Shown: piece after piece, positions 51,172-61,728 of the stretch
Layout: every line of letters starts with the position of its first letter
How positions within the stretch are numbered: the first letter of the stretch is position 1
Position numbers and translations under genes: made by a program
The notes under the pieces: generated by a model
What the model saw: only the letters and a program-made list of their open reading frames with translations
Database searches by the model: none
Told to the model about the DNA's origin: nothing
Assembly: GCA_902595515.1 (NCBI GenBank)
Contig: CACJQK010000003.1
Coordinates: forward strand, 62,001-126,000
Length of the DNA: 64,000 bases
Direction: 5' to 3'
Origin: an uncultured SAR116 cluster alpha proteobacterium
Lineage (GTDB): Bacteria > Pseudomonadota > Alphaproteobacteria > Puniceispirillales > Marisalimonadaceae

Positions 51172-52338
51172 TTAGCGTAATCTTTCTAAAATTGACACAT
51201 AATTTGCAACAGAAGCACCACCCATATTAAATATACCCGCTAAATTTGCTTTATTGACTTGCATATCTCCAGCTTCTCCAGTCAATTGCATTGCAGACAT
51301 AACGTGTTGAGATACTCCAGTTGCACCAACGGGATGCCCTTTTGACTTCAGTCCCCCAGAGGGGTTTATGGGTAATTTACCAGTCTTTTGAACCCAACCC
51401 TCTTTAATAGCTCTATAGCCCTCACCTATTTTAGTTAAGCCCATTGCTTCATACTCAATAAGTTCGGCGATTGTAAAACAGTCGTGAGTTTCAACAAAAG
51501 ATAAATCGTCTAGAGTTATCTTAGCATCTAAAAGAGCATGGTGCCAAGCTTGACGCGCACCTTCAAATTCAGTTTTTTCTCTCTTACTAAGTGGAAGAAT
51601 ATCGTTAACATGCCTTCTTGCTCTAAATGCAATAGCTCTTTTTGCAGAAAGTGACAAATCAAAGTCTTGTATTATTAGTGCCGCCGCCCCATCAGATACC
51701 ATAGAACAATCAGTTCTTCTTAAAGGTGCAGCAACATAAGGATTTTTTTCTGAAATAGAATTACAAAATTCAAAGCCAAGATTTTTTTGCATATGTGCTA
51801 GTGGGTTTGAACAACCATTTTCATGATTTTTAGCTGCAATTTTTGCTAGTACATCAGATTTATCACCATATTTTTGAAAATAAGACTTAGCAATAGATGC
51901 AAAAACTCCAGTGAACCCACCTTTTGTACTACCTTCTTCAGGTCTATAACTTGCACCTAGTAAAATATCGCCAACTTTTTCAGAAGATACATCAGTCATT
52001 TTTTCTACACCGACTACTAGAGTAGTTTTTGCTTTTTTTGCTTCAATTGCATTCATTGCGGTATGTATGGCAGCAGAACCTGTAGCGCATGCATTTTCAA
52101 CTCTCATCGCGGGCACATATCTTAAATCAGACTGTGAAACAGCAGGTAGTGCACCGTGAAAATCTTGTTTTTGAAAGCCATTATTGAATGTTCCAACAAA
52201 AATAGCGTCTATTTCTTTAGCAGAAATTTCTGCATGCTCGATAGCTTTTTCAACAACGTCTGCAATCATATTTTCAGAAGTTTGTTCTACATTTACACCA
52301 AACTTGCTGTGAGACCATCCAGTTATACAAGCTGTCAT
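51172..52338 (-). CDS. Thiolase-family (acetyl-CoA acetyltransferase/SCP-x type) protein
   Basis: 388 residues. VENACATGSAAIHTAMNAIE gives the nucleophile cysteine, ETHDCFTIAELIEYEAMGL the middle histidine region, and SKGHPVGATGVSQHVMSAM the C-terminal GHP. This is the SCP-x/thiolase-like class, which acts in degradation of branched acyl chains. I use ATG 52338 with GGAGG 6 bases upstream rather than TTG 52350. Convergent with the hydratase. Confidence 0.9.
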   Translation of the reverse strand: MTACITGWSHSKFGVNVEQTSENMIADVVEKAIEHAEISAKEIDAIFVGTFNNGFQKQDFHGALPAVSQSDLRYVPAMRVENACATGSAAIHTAMNAIEAKKAKTTLVVGVEKMTDVSSEKVGDILLGASYRPEEGSTKGGFTGVFASIAKSYFQKYGDKSDVLAKIAAKNHENGCSNPLAHMQKNLGFEFCNSISEKNPYVAAPLRRTDCSMVSDGAAALIIQDFDLSLSAKRAIAFRARRHVNDILPLSKREKTEFEGARQAWHHALLDAKITLDDLSFVETHDCFTIAELIEYEAMGLTKIGEGYRAIKEGWVQKTGKLPINPSGGLKSKGHPVGATGVSQHVMSAMQLTGEAGDMQVNKANLAGIFNMGGASVANYVSILERLR

Positions 52339-52360
52339 TTTAACCTCCAATATTCATATT

Positions 52361-53083
52361 TTAGTTACAAATTTTCATAAGTAAATTTAAAGTTTCTTTT
52401 GGATGAGTTAACATAGCATCATGTCCTGCATTTAGTTCAAAAATTGGCCATTTCAATTTACGTACTACTTCTCTAGAACTTTCAAGACTTTTATAAACAG
52501 GATTATTACAAAAAATGTAGAATAAAGGAATACCGTTCCCTATTTCATTTTTAATTGTAAGCTTTGACTGATATGTACTAAGTGGATGTGGTGTCAATTT
52601 CTTTTCAAGTAATAATGATTTTTTTACGTCAAAAACTCCAAATGCGTCTGCGCTTGGAGCTGGGATTGATATACCGTTTCCAAATCTTTTTGCTAATTCA
52701 ATTCTCTCTTTAACTAATTCTTTCGGAGCAATGTCAAACGGTTTTTGACCATCTTTTAAAATCACAGCATCAAAGTAAATTAATTTTTGTATTCTATCTT
52801 TTAATCTTTCTGCAACTCCACTTATCACACTTCCAGCGAAGCTATGACCAACTAGTATTATATTGTTAAGATTTTCAAAAATAATATGATTAACAACATC
52901 TTCAATAAATGTTTCAATTGTAATTTTTGATGATATTAAATGTTTTTTTTCACCTAAACCCGTGAGTGTTGGAGTTGAAACACTATACCGCTGATATCTC
53001 AAGATTTCAGATATTTCATTCCAAACCCATCCTCCATGCCAAGCTCCATGAATTAGCAAGAAATGAGGTTTATTATTTTTCAT
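52361..53083 (-). CDS. Alpha/beta hydrolase
   Basis: 240 residues. HFLLIHGAWHGGWVWNEISE is the N-terminal strand and oxyanion region, VGHSFAGSVISGV carries the nucleophile Ser, and NAGHDAML the catalytic His. Resembles the plant-like MES/HNL branch (esterases, hydroxynitrile lyases) in the GAWHGGW motif. Could act as a thioesterase or esterase for the acyl-CoA route. It lies 22 bases before the thiolase start. Confidence 0.85.
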   Translation of the reverse strand: MKNNKPHFLLIHGAWHGGWVWNEISEILRYQRYSVSTPTLTGLGEKKHLISSKITIETFIEDVVNHIIFENLNNIILVGHSFAGSVISGVAERLKDRIQKLIYFDAVILKDGQKPFDIAPKELVKERIELAKRFGNGISIPAPSADAFGVFDVKKSLLLEKKLTPHPLSTYQSKLTIKNEIGNGIPLFYIFCNNPVYKSLESSREVVRKLKWPIFELNAGHDAMLTHPKETLNLLMKICN

Positions 53084-53176
53084 ATTTATCTCTTTGTATT
53101 TAATAATAAGATGATTATATCTATCGGATAAACTATAACGATTAAAAATTCAATTATAAGAACAAAAGTTTATATA

Positions 53177-53875
53177 ATGACAAATCTAAATGTAGCTATT
53201 TTTGGATGCTCTGGTGCAATTGGAAAGGCATTATGCATTGAATACACAAAAAAACAAAATATTGATAATATCATTGCGTACTCAAGATCAGGTGAAAATT
53301 TTGAAAATGATCTTATAAAATCAATAAAGGTTGATTATTGCAATGAAGAAAGCCTATCAAATGCAGCTTCATCTCTACAATTTAAATTAGACATAATAAT
53401 AGTTGCAATTGGTGCGTTAGAAAATCCAGAGAAATCAATTAAGGATTTATCAGCTCAAAAATTTTTAGATATGTTTAATGCTAACACAATACCAACTGCA
53501 TTAATTGCAAAATATTTTTTACCTTACCTACATAGGGATAAAACTACAAAATTTGCATCAATTTCTGCGCGAGTAGGAAGCATTGAAGACAATGAACTTG
53601 GTGGTTGGTATTCCTATAGAGCTTCGAAATCTGCATTAAATATGATTTTAAAAGGACTATCGATCGAACAAAAAAGATCTAATAAAAATAGTATTATTTT
53701 TGGTCTTCACCCAGGCACAGTTAATTCAAAATTATCTAGACCTTTCCAGAAAAAAGACAAAGAGTATTTCTCTCCTGAATTTTCAGCTAACAAATTGATT
53801 GACGTTATTGATACTAAAACAACTGATGATAACGGCAAAATATTTGCTTGGGATAACAAATCAATTCCATATTAA
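53177..53875 (+). CDS. Short-chain dehydrogenase/reductase, CsgA-like
   Basis: 232 residues. N-terminal VAIFGCSGAIGKALCIEY replaces the classical TGxxxGxG with a GCSGAIG motif, as in the CsgA/SniffER-type SDRs. Catalytic SISARVGSIEDNELGGWYSY then RASKSALN fit Ser-Tyr-Lys. Substrate unknown. Divergent from the hydrolase and convergent with the nucleoside-recognition gene (4-base overlap of stops). Confidence 0.85.
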   Translation: MTNLNVAIFGCSGAIGKALCIEYTKKQNIDNIIAYSRSGENFENDLIKSIKVDYCNEESLSNAASSLQFKLDIIIVAIGALENPEKSIKDLSAQKFLDMFNANTIPTALIAKYFLPYLHRDKTTKFASISARVGSIEDNELGGWYSYRASKSALNMILKGLSIEQKRSNKNSIIFGLHPGTVNSKLSRPFQKKDKEYFSPEFSANKLIDVIDTKTTDDNGKIFAWDNKSIPY

Positions 53876-54843
53876 GAATTTGGTTTATATTCTGGTATAT
53901 TGTAATTAGTAAGATGTTTTTGCCAAAATTTCTGGGTGAAATTAGCACCTAATCTCATAAAAATATAAACAATACAAAGTGTTAATATAGCCCGAAGAAA
54001 TAATGTTATTATTATATTTGCTCCAATAAGTGATACAACTGCGGTATCTTCTATAATACTATGAAGCATTCCCACTAATACTAATACACCAAACACGTCT
54101 TTATAGTGAAGTTTTCCAGTTTTAACTTCTTTAATTAAAAGCCCAGCTCCAAATCCAATTCCTAATGTAACTCCTACAACTGCTATTGTAGATGCCTTCT
54201 CACCAACACCTAAAAAATTTAAAAATGGTTTTAAAGCTTTTTCAATAAGTTTTTCAACACCAATATATTTCAAAAAATCCAAAATAATGACTAATGCAAC
54301 AATTATGATAAAAATCATTCCAAGCCCTTTTAATTGAGAAATCCCCCAACTTAAAAGATCTGGTGCACTCTCAAGGCTAGGCAATAAAATAGTAGCGGGA
54401 TAATTCATATATCCTGTAAATTCGAAAAACAAATTCAAAAAATAACATGATAATATTCCTAAACCTAATCTAATAAATATCATTGCACGAGCTCTAACGC
54501 CAGCTTTTCGGCAAATAATCACTTCTATCGGTAAAGAATGTGTAAATAAGATTAGAAGCCCTAGGACACTTGCTTGAGCAGCAGTAAATGGCATATCACC
54601 AGGAAGCCCTGAGAAAACTATAAGGCCAGCATAAGGACTAGTTAACATTGATGTAGTAAAAACTAATGAAATAGCTTCTGGTAATCCTAATAAAAACATT
54701 AAAGGAGCAAACATCTTGTTTAAAATTTCAACAAAACCTATTTCATCAAGTATTTTTACAACTATTAAAGTAGGTATCATTATGATGAATAATTCATAAG
54801 TGATTTCAAAACTTGATTTTGTAAGTTCTTTTATTTTATTCAT
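53872..54843 (-). CDS. Nucleoside-recognition (GATE) domain membrane protein, YjiH-like
   Basis: 323 residues with about eight membrane helices. It has the inner-membrane gate-domain pattern (VFTTSMLTSPYAGLIVFSGL; VGVTLGIGFGAGLLIKEVKT). Related to YjiH/YjiG and SpmA/B-like proteins whose substrates are uncertain. It follows the MFS transporter by 14 bases and is likely cotranscribed with it and the CoA transferase. Confidence 0.75.
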   Translation of the reverse strand: MNKIKELTKSSFEITYELFIIMIPTLIVVKILDEIGFVEILNKMFAPLMFLLGLPEAISLVFTTSMLTSPYAGLIVFSGLPGDMPFTAAQASVLGLLILFTHSLPIEVIICRKAGVRARAMIFIRLGLGILSCYFLNLFFEFTGYMNYPATILLPSLESAPDLLSWGISQLKGLGMIFIIIVALVIILDFLKYIGVEKLIEKALKPFLNFLGVGEKASTIAVVGVTLGIGFGAGLLIKEVKTGKLHYKDVFGVLVLVGMLHSIIEDTAVVSLIGANIIITLFLRAILTLCIVYIFMRLGANFTQKFWQKHLTNYNIPEYKPNS

Positions 54844-54857
54844 TTAAAACTCTCAAG

Positions 54858-56099
54858 CTAACTATAAATTAACCTATCTTTTTGGAAATAAATTTTCCAC
54901 ATAATAAAGGTGACAATAAGTAGATTTGTAAAATTCCAAAAAATTCCATTAACAAATGCAAGTTTATAAGATTGAGTAAGATCAAATATTTCTCCAGACA
55001 TCCAACCACCTAACCCCATACCTACGACAGTTGCCAGTATAACCAAACCTACTCTTTCTCCAACTTCTTCAATTGGGAGATATTTTCTAACTATCATTGC
55101 ATATGCTGGGACAATCCCACCTTGAGATAAACCAAACATCAAAGACACAATGAATAATGACAACTGACTATCAAATGGTAAGAAAAAAACTAAAGACAAC
55201 ATTTGTAAAAATGATCCAATGAAAATGGTATATATTGGGCCAATTTTGTCAGATAAAAATCCAAAACCAATCCTACTTATCATTCCAGACAATAGCATTA
55301 CAGATAATATTTGAGCTCCAACAGTTAGACCAAAGCCTCTCTCAACACATAAAGCAACAATATGAACTTGAGGCATTGCCATCGCAAGACAACAACCAAT
55401 TCCAGCTAATACTAACAAAGTTTGTAAAGTTTTAGGTGATAGATTCTTAATAGTGTTATTTTTATTATTCAAATTAATATCTTGGTTATTTGAAGTAACA
55501 ATATTATTTTTCAATATTAATGAAATTGGAAAGATGATTACCAAACAGATTATTGCAATATAAAAATAGACTTCTTTCCAGTTACTAAACTCTAGTAGAT
55601 AACTAATAAAGAGTGGCCACAAACCACCTGCAACATAATTGGCACTAGCAACTATAGCTACTGCTAGCCCTCTATGTTTTTCAAAAAAATTTCCAATATC
55701 TGCTATAGAGGGACCAAAAAAAGTTGATGCAGCTGTACCCATAAAAACTTGTAAAACCAATAGGTGCCAAAATTGATTGGAAATCATTGCTAGTAAATAG
55801 GATAATGAAAGAAGAATAACTGCAACAATAATTGGAAATTTAAGCCCAAATTTATCTATTACTTTTCCAATTAAAAAATTACCTAATCCAAAACCAACCA
55901 TAGTAGTAGCATAAAGCAAACTTGCCTTACCTCTATCAATGGCAAATTCAGTTTCTAATGCTGGCATTACAACTACAACGGACCACATACCTACAGTACC
56001 TACAACACCAACAATAAATAAAAGAATTAACCTAATCCAAGACCTTAGACTATCATACTCAATATCAGGAATGAGATTTTTGTTTTGTGTCTGAACCAT
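54858..56099 (-). CDS. Major facilitator superfamily transporter
   Basis: 413 residues with 12 predicted membrane helices. MFS loop motifs are present (GKVIDKFGLKFPIIVAV between helices 2 and 3, and FLSDKIGPIYTIFIGS). The FFGPSIADIGNFFEKHRGLA segment resembles the OFA/monocarboxylate branch. With the neighbouring CaiB-type transferase this suggests carboxylate uptake. Substrate unknown. Confidence 0.87.
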   Translation of the reverse strand: MVQTQNKNLIPDIEYDSLRSWIRLILLFIVGVVGTVGMWSVVVVMPALETEFAIDRGKASLLYATTMVGFGLGNFLIGKVIDKFGLKFPIIVAVILLSLSYLLAMISNQFWHLLVLQVFMGTAASTFFGPSIADIGNFFEKHRGLAVAIVASANYVAGGLWPLFISYLLEFSNWKEVYFYIAIICLVIIFPISLILKNNIVTSNNQDINLNNKNNTIKNLSPKTLQTLLVLAGIGCCLAMAMPQVHIVALCVERGFGLTVGAQILSVMLLSGMISRIGFGFLSDKIGPIYTIFIGSFLQMLSLVFFLPFDSQLSLFIVSLMFGLSQGGIVPAYAMIVRKYLPIEEVGERVGLVILATVVGMGLGGWMSGEIFDLTQSYKLAFVNGIFWNFTNLLIVTFIMWKIYFQKDRLIYS

Positions 56100-56120
56100 A
56101 AATTCTTTCAGAATAATTTA

Positions 56121-57338
56121 TTAAATTATCTCATTATCTTTTAAATTTTTTATCTCAGCATCACTGAGACCAATTTTTTCAGATAAAATTTCATCTGTAT
56201 GCTCTCCAAGTAATGGAGGTGGCATTCTATAACTTGGTGGCGTTTCTTGCATTTTAATTGGGTTTGCTATTAATTTTAGAGGAGATTTTCCTGTTTTTTT
56301 ATGATCCATATTCACTATCATTTCTCTAGCCTTAACATGCGGGTCTGAGAAAACTTGACTTAATGTATTAATTGGACCACATCCAATTTTTTCTTTCTCT
56401 AACTCTTTTAGCCACCACTCGGATGTGTGTTTCTTGGTAATTTCGTTTAAAACATTAGTAACAAATTCTCTGTTTGATACTCTGTCCGCATTAGTTTTGA
56501 ATTTTGGATTATTAATTAACTTTTCTTCGCCAGCTAATTTACAAAATCTCTCAAAAGTTGGATCATTTCCAACTGAAAGTACGATATATCCATCAGATGT
56601 AGGCATGACTTGATAAGGAACAATATTAGGATGCTGATTGCCAAGTCTTTCAGGGTTTTTGTCTGTAGACAAATAATTCATTCCTTGATTAGCAAGCCAT
56701 GCAACATGTGTATCTAACATACCAATATCAATAAATTGACCTTCTCCAGTTTGAATTTGATGTCTAACAGCTGCAAGAATTCCTACTGATGCAAACATTC
56801 CTGCCATCAAGTCTCCAATAGGAACTCCAACTTTCATTGGCTCCCCATTAGGTTCTCCAGTAAGAGCCATGACGCCGCCCATTGCTTGAATTAAACCATC
56901 ATAGCCTGGTCTAGATGCATAAGGACCAGTCTGTCCAAAACCTGTGATAGAACAATAAATCAATCTAGGAAACTCAATCTTTAAATTTTTATAACCAAGT
57001 CCATACTTCTCTAATGTACCTGTTTTAAAATTTTCTACTAATATGTCACAATCTTTAAGTAGTTTCTTTATTAAATCCTGCCCTTCTTTTTTACTAAGAT
57101 TTACAGTTATTGATTTTTTATTCCTGTTTGCTCCACAATAATAAGCACTTAAATCCGTCTCATCTCCGTTTTCATCTTTTACAAATGGTGGAGCAAATCC
57201 CCTGGTATCATCTCCTCCTCCTGGCCTTTCAACTTTTATTATCTCTGCACCAAGATCACCAAGCATTTGGGTGCAATAAGGCCCTGCTAAAACTCTTGTT
57301 AGATCTAATACCTTTATTCCGTCTAATGAATTTTTCAT
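56121..57338 (-). CDS. CaiB/BaiF (class III) CoA transferase
   Basis: 405 residues, the usual length. VLDLTRVLAGPYCTQMLGDL, KSITVNLSKKEGQDLIKKLL and FGQTGPYASRPGYDGLIQAM are class III signatures, and the catalytic Asp lies in LDTHVAWLANQGMNYLS. It activates a carboxylic acid taken up by the MFS transporter by moving CoA from a donor. Oxalate/formyl-CoA or mesaconate/carnitine type cannot be told apart by eye. Confidence 0.9.
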   Translation of the reverse strand: MKNSLDGIKVLDLTRVLAGPYCTQMLGDLGAEIIKVERPGGGDDTRGFAPPFVKDENGDETDLSAYYCGANRNKKSITVNLSKKEGQDLIKKLLKDCDILVENFKTGTLEKYGLGYKNLKIEFPRLIYCSITGFGQTGPYASRPGYDGLIQAMGGVMALTGEPNGEPMKVGVPIGDLMAGMFASVGILAAVRHQIQTGEGQFIDIGMLDTHVAWLANQGMNYLSTDKNPERLGNQHPNIVPYQVMPTSDGYIVLSVGNDPTFERFCKLAGEEKLINNPKFKTNADRVSNREFVTNVLNEITKKHTSEWWLKELEKEKIGCGPINTLSQVFSDPHVKAREMIVNMDHKKTGKSPLKLIANPIKMQETPPSYRMPPPLLGEHTDEILSEKIGLSDAEIKNLKDNEII

Positions 57339-57507
57339 AATGTATCTCTTATTGTTTAATCTTTTTAATAGTAAAAAATATACTTTAAAAATCCTATATT
57401 TTCATATTTTAAATTTTATTTTAGATTTGCTAGATCTAATTTAGATTTAATGTATATTCTTAACATCTTAAATAAAAAATACCACGATAATTCATGACGA
57501 GCAATAA

Positions 57508-58521
57508 ATGACGAAACTAGAAATTGACAAACCTAAATTTGGTGAATTAACTCAAATAGCTTCTGATTTATATTGGGTACATTTTGAGCTTCCTTTTAGA
57601 TTAAACCATGTAAATTTATTTTTAATGGATACTCCAAAGGGACTATTAATTTTAGATGCTGGTTTAAAATCTGAACACTCTGAAGAACATTGGGAAGCAC
57701 TTATAAATGGTCCATTAAAATCTAAAAAATTTGCAGGTTTGTTGATTACACATTATCACCCTGATCATATTGGTATGGCAGGCTGGCTTCAAAAAAAATT
57801 AGATATTAAATGTTACACAACAGAAAAAGAATTATTCACTGCTAATACTTTTAGATCAATGCCAGATGATGAATATGCAAAAATTTTTCGTAATGTTTTT
57901 GTAAGAGCTGGAATGAGTGAAGAAGATATTCTTGCAAAGGACCCAGCAACAAGACTATATAAAAATAGAGTATATGAGCTACCTGATTTTGAAATCATTA
58001 AAGCTGGATACGAAATTGAATCTAATGACGGATTATGGATAGCTAGAACAGACTCTGGACACTCACCTGAACATATTTCTTTGATGGATTATAAAAGAAA
58101 ATTATATCTTTCAGGAGATTTTTTGTTGCCTAGGATTTCACCAAACATTTCTGATAATTTTTTTGATCCACTAGATGATAGATTAGGTGGTTATTTTAAA
58201 TATCTTAATGAAATATCATCCATGGAGCCAGATACAAAAGTATTTCCGTGTCATGATTGGCCATTTACAAATGGTGATCAACGAGCCAAAGACTTAATTA
58301 AACATCACAATCATAGATTAAGCTTAATAATAGATGCCCTTGAAGAAAAGAATATAACTATTATGGATTCTATTGAAATTATTTTTGACAGAAAAATAGG
58401 TGATGAACAAATGCACTTTGCAATTGGAGAAGCAAGAGCTCATCTAATCCATTTAGATGTAACCAATCAAGCCAAAAGTAAAGTTGATGAGCGTGGAACA
58501 GTTCATTATTCAAAAATATGA
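57508..58521 (+). CDS. Metallo-beta-lactamase fold hydrolase
   Basis: 337 residues. HYHPDHIGMAGWL is the HxHxDH zinc motif (about residue 81), with the downstream GHSPEHISL (His), YLSGDFLLPR (Asp) and PCHDWPF (His) ligands. A C-terminal winged-helix-like tail resembles the LACTB2/BLACT branch. Divergent from the CoA transferase and 54 bases before ureD. Role likely in thioester or lactone hydrolysis, but inferred. Confidence 0.88.
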   Translation: MTKLEIDKPKFGELTQIASDLYWVHFELPFRLNHVNLFLMDTPKGLLILDAGLKSEHSEEHWEALINGPLKSKKFAGLLITHYHPDHIGMAGWLQKKLDIKCYTTEKELFTANTFRSMPDDEYAKIFRNVFVRAGMSEEDILAKDPATRLYKNRVYELPDFEIIKAGYEIESNDGLWIARTDSGHSPEHISLMDYKRKLYLSGDFLLPRISPNISDNFFDPLDDRLGGYFKYLNEISSMEPDTKVFPCHDWPFTNGDQRAKDLIKHHNHRLSLIIDALEEKNITIMDSIEIIFDRKIGDEQMHFAIGEARAHLIHLDVTNQAKSKVDERGTVHYSKI

Positions 58522-58575
58522 TTATAAATAGAGTTAGAATATAATTAAATAATAACGAAGGGTATCAACATATAA

Positions 58576-59382
58576 ATGTTAAATAAGACAACCTTTCAAA
58601 GAGCTCACGGTAAAATTGATGTTAAAATAAATAATAATGAAATAAATCGCTTCTATCAATCAGGTTCTACAAAAGTATTTTACCCTAAATCTTTTCAAAA
58701 ATTTAAAGAGTTAGTTTTAGTCAATACTGCTGGTGGGATTACAAGTGGTGATAATTTTTCTTATGATTTTGAAATTGTAAATAAATCCAAAATTTTTTTA
58801 ACTACGCAAACTGCAGAAAGAGCTTATAAGGGATTTAGTGAAAAGGCTAAAATTAAAATCTCTTTGACAGTAGATGACACAAGTAATCTTTTTTGGATAC
58901 CACAAGAATTAATTTTATTTAACAATTGTAATTTTGATAGAAACATTGAAGTAAATTTAGGTCCTAATTCAAATTTTGTATTAGCTGAAACTACAATATT
59001 TGGAAGAACAGCTATGGATGAATATCTTGAAAAAGGTTATTTCAATGATAATTGGAGAATAAATGTAAATAAAAATTTGATTCACGCTGAAGCATTAAAT
59101 TTAAATGGAAATATTAGAGAAACTCTCTCAAATATTGCTTCAGCTAAGGATGGAGTTGCAATATCTAATATTTTTATCTACGGAAAAAAACTATTATCTT
59201 ATGAGAATACTTTACCTGAAATTCTAAGAAACTCAGAAACAGTATTGTTGTCTCATTCTATATGGAATGATAAAATTTTAGTCAGAATGGTTGCCAAAGA
59301 TGCTTATGATTTGAAATCAATACAAAAAAATTTAATATCAATACTTGCTGATGATAACATACCAAAAGTATGGAACAGTTAG
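58576..59382 (+). CDS. ureD: Urease accessory protein UreD
   Basis: 268 residues. VLVNTAGGITSGDNFSYDFE (about 50-69) and TTQTAERAYKGFSEKAKIKI are UreD hallmarks, with FILAETTIFGRTAMDE-like sequence nearby. UreD works with UreF and UreG to insert nickel into apourease. It is the first gene of the urease run; GAAGGG is the nearest purine-rich patch upstream, at a long spacing. Confidence 0.93.
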   Translation: MLNKTTFQRAHGKIDVKINNNEINRFYQSGSTKVFYPKSFQKFKELVLVNTAGGITSGDNFSYDFEIVNKSKIFLTTQTAERAYKGFSEKAKIKISLTVDDTSNLFWIPQELILFNNCNFDRNIEVNLGPNSNFVLAETTIFGRTAMDEYLEKGYFNDNWRINVNKNLIHAEALNLNGNIRETLSNIASAKDGVAISNIFIYGKKLLSYENTLPEILRNSETVLLSHSIWNDKILVRMVAKDAYDLKSIQKNLISILADDNIPKVWNS

Positions 59383-59391
59383 GGAGAGAAC

Positions 59392-59694
59392 ATGAAATTA
59401 TCACCTAGAGAAAAAGATAAACTCTTAATTAGCTTAGCTGCAATAGTTGCAAGAAATAGAAAAAGTAGAGGAATTAAACTTAACTATCCTGAGGCTATAG
59501 CTTTAATTTCAGATTTTGTTGTTGAAGGAGCTAGAGAAGGACGCACCGTTGCAGACTTAATGGAAGCTGGTGCTCATGTTGTAAAAAAGGATGAATGTAT
59601 GAGTGGGATTCCTGAAATGATACATGAAGTTCAAGTTGAAGCCACATTTCCCGATGGCACAAAATTAGTCACAGTTCATCATCCTATAAGATAA
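59392..59694 (+). CDS. ureA: Urease gamma subunit UreA
   Basis: 100 residues, exactly the normal size. [40 protein letters not shown] and [20 protein letters not shown] match. Structural subunit in the trimeric enzyme; the frame is full length and separate from UreB (no fusion). GGGAGAG lies upstream. Confidence 0.98.
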   Translation: MKLSPREKDKLLISLAAIVARNRKSRGIKLNYPEAIALISDFVVEGAREGRTVADLMEAGAHVVKKDECMSGIPEMIHEVQVEATFPDGTKLVTVHHPIR

Positions 59695-59705
59695 TGGAGA
59701 TTTAA

Positions 59706-60011
59706 ATGATACCTGGAGAAATTATAACAAAATCTGATGAAATAGTTTTAAATAAAGATTCTGATGCTTTAAATATAAAAGTTTCAAATACAGGCGATAG
59801 ACCAATCCAAGTTGGTAGCCACTATCACTTTTACGAAACAAACGAATTTTTATCTTTTGACAGGGATAAAACAAAAGGAATGAGACTAGATATTGCAGCT
59901 GGAACTGCCGTTCGCTTTGAACCAGGTCAAACAAGAGAGGTAAATTTAATTAAAATTAAAGGTAATAAAAATATTTTTGGGTTTAATCAGAAAATTATGG
60001 GAGCTTTGTAA
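59706..60011 (+). CDS. ureB: Urease beta subunit UreB
   Basis: 101 residues with [40 protein letters not shown] and [20 protein letters not shown], all characteristic. Its stop overlaps the ureC start by one base (TAATG), so translation is coupled. Confidence 0.98.
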   Translation: MIPGEIITKSDEIVLNKDSDALNIKVSNTGDRPIQVGSHYHFYETNEFLSFDRDKTKGMRLDIAAGTAVRFEPGQTREVNLIKIKGNKNIFGFNQKIMGAL

Positions 60012-61720
60012 TGAGTTCAAAAATAACAAGATCATCATATGCAGAAATGTTTGGCCCTACGACTGGTGACAAAGTTAGATTAGCTGACACAGACTTGTTT
60101 ATAGAAGTTGAAAATGATTTAACTGTCTATGGCGAGGAAGTAAAATTTGGTGGTGGAAAAGTAATTAGAGACGGTATGGGCCAGTCACAAGTTACAAGAA
60201 AAGATGGCGCCGTTGACACTGTTATCACAAACGCACTTATAGTTGATGTAAATGGAATATTTAAAGCCGATATTGGAATTAAAGATGGTGTAATTAAAAA
60301 AATTGGAAAATCTGGAAATCCTGATACTCAACCAAAAATTGATATTATTATAGGACCTGGCACTGAAATAATCGCAGGTGAAGGTAAAATTATTACAGCA
60401 GGAGGATTTGATTCTCACATCCACTATATATGTCCTCAACAAATTGACGATGCTCTGCACTCAGGTTTAACAACAATGCTAGGAGGTGGAACTGGACCTG
60501 CTCATGGTACATTGGCAACAACATGCACACCTGGATCTTGGCATATAGGTAAAATGATACAATCAGCGGATGCTTTTTCTATGAATCTTGCATTTGCTGG
60601 TAAAGGTAATTCTTCTAAACCAGAGGGATTAATTGAACAGGTAAATGCCGGAGCTTGCGCACTGAAATTACACGAAGATTGGGGTACCACTCCTGGTGCT
60701 ATAGATAACTGTCTAAATGTAGCTGACAAAATGGATGTTCAAGTAATGATACATACAGATACATTAAATGAAAGTGGATTTGTAGAAAATACTATAAAAG
60801 CTATCAATAATAGAATAATTCATGCCTTTCATACTGAAGGTGCTGGTGGAGGCCATGCTCCTGATATCATTAAAGTATGCGGGAATGAAAATGTAATACC
60901 ATCATCAACGAATCCAACAAGACCCTATACGATAAATACTTTAGAAGAGCATTTGGATATGCTTATGGTATGTCATCATTTAGATAAATCAATTCCAGAA
61001 GACGTTGCCTTTGCTGAAAGCAGAATTAGAAAAGAGACTATAGCTGCAGAGGATATCCTCCATGATTTAGGTGCCTTTTCAATCATAGCTTCTGACAGTC
61101 AAGCAATGGGAAGGGTTGGAGAAGTTATTATCAGAACTTGGCAAACAGCTCACAAAATGAAAGTTCAAAGAGGTCGTCTACAGGAAGAAAAAGGTGATAA
61201 TGATAATGTAAGAGTTAAAAGATATGTAGCTAAATATACAATTAATCCAGCTATAACTCACGGTTTATCTAAACAGATAGGTTCAATAACTGAAGGTAAA
61301 AGAGCTGATATTGTGATATGGGATCCAGCTTTTTTTGGGGTAAAGCCAGAGATTGTGATGCTTGGTGGAAGCATTGCTTGTGCTCAAATGGGTGATCCTA
61401 ACGCATCAATTCCAACTCCACAACCTGTATATACAAGACCAATGTTTTCTTCTTATGGAAGATCTCTAGAGACATCTTCAATTACCTTTGTTAGTAAAGA
61501 TTCTATTAAATCTGGAAGTCTAGACTCATTAAAACTTTCTAAAAATACTGTTGCGGTGGAGAAAACAAGAGATATCTCCAAAAAAGATATGGTTTATAAT
61601 AATTATTGCCCAGATATTTCTGTTGATCCTGAAACATATAAAGTTACAGCTGATGGGGAAGTTCTTACCTGCGAGCCAGCTACAGAATTACCTATGGCTC
61701 AGAGATATTTTTTATTTTAG
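60011..61720 (+). CDS. ureC: Urease alpha (catalytic) subunit UreC
   Basis: 569 residues, standard size. Nickel ligands and catalytic residues are intact: [12 protein letters not shown] (two His), the carbamylated Lys in [40 protein letters not shown] and [11 protein letters not shown]. Hydrolyses urea to ammonia and carbamate in the cytoplasm. Ends [10 protein letters not shown] as usual. No missing key residue. Confidence 0.98.
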   Translation: MSSKITRSSYAEMFGPTTGDKVRLADTDLFIEVENDLTVYGEEVKFGGGKVIRDGMGQSQVTRKDGAVDTVITNALIVDVNGIFKADIGIKDGVIKKIGKSGNPDTQPKIDIIIGPGTEIIAGEGKIITAGGFDSHIHYICPQQIDDALHSGLTTMLGGGTGPAHGTLATTCTPGSWHIGKMIQSADAFSMNLAFAGKGNSSKPEGLIEQVNAGACALKLHEDWGTTPGAIDNCLNVADKMDVQVMIHTDTLNESGFVENTIKAINNRIIHAFHTEGAGGGHAPDIIKVCGNENVIPSSTNPTRPYTINTLEEHLDMLMVCHHLDKSIPEDVAFAESRIRKETIAAEDILHDLGAFSIIASDSQAMGRVGEVIIRTWQTAHKMKVQRGRLQEEKGDNDNVRVKRYVAKYTINPAITHGLSKQIGSITEGKRADIVIWDPAFFGVKPEIVMLGGSIACAQMGDPNASIPTPQPVYTRPMFSSYGRSLETSSITFVSKDSIKSGSLDSLKLSKNTVAVEKTRDISKKDMVYNNYCPDISVDPETYKVTADGEVLTCEPATELPMAQRYFLF

Positions 61721-61728
61721 AGAAAATA

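Noticed and set aside
57421-57450. TTAGATTT / TAGATCTA repeats between the CoA transferase and the MBL hydrolase as an operator
   Set aside because: AT-rich sequence of this kind arises by chance in this genome, and spacing does not match a known operator type.
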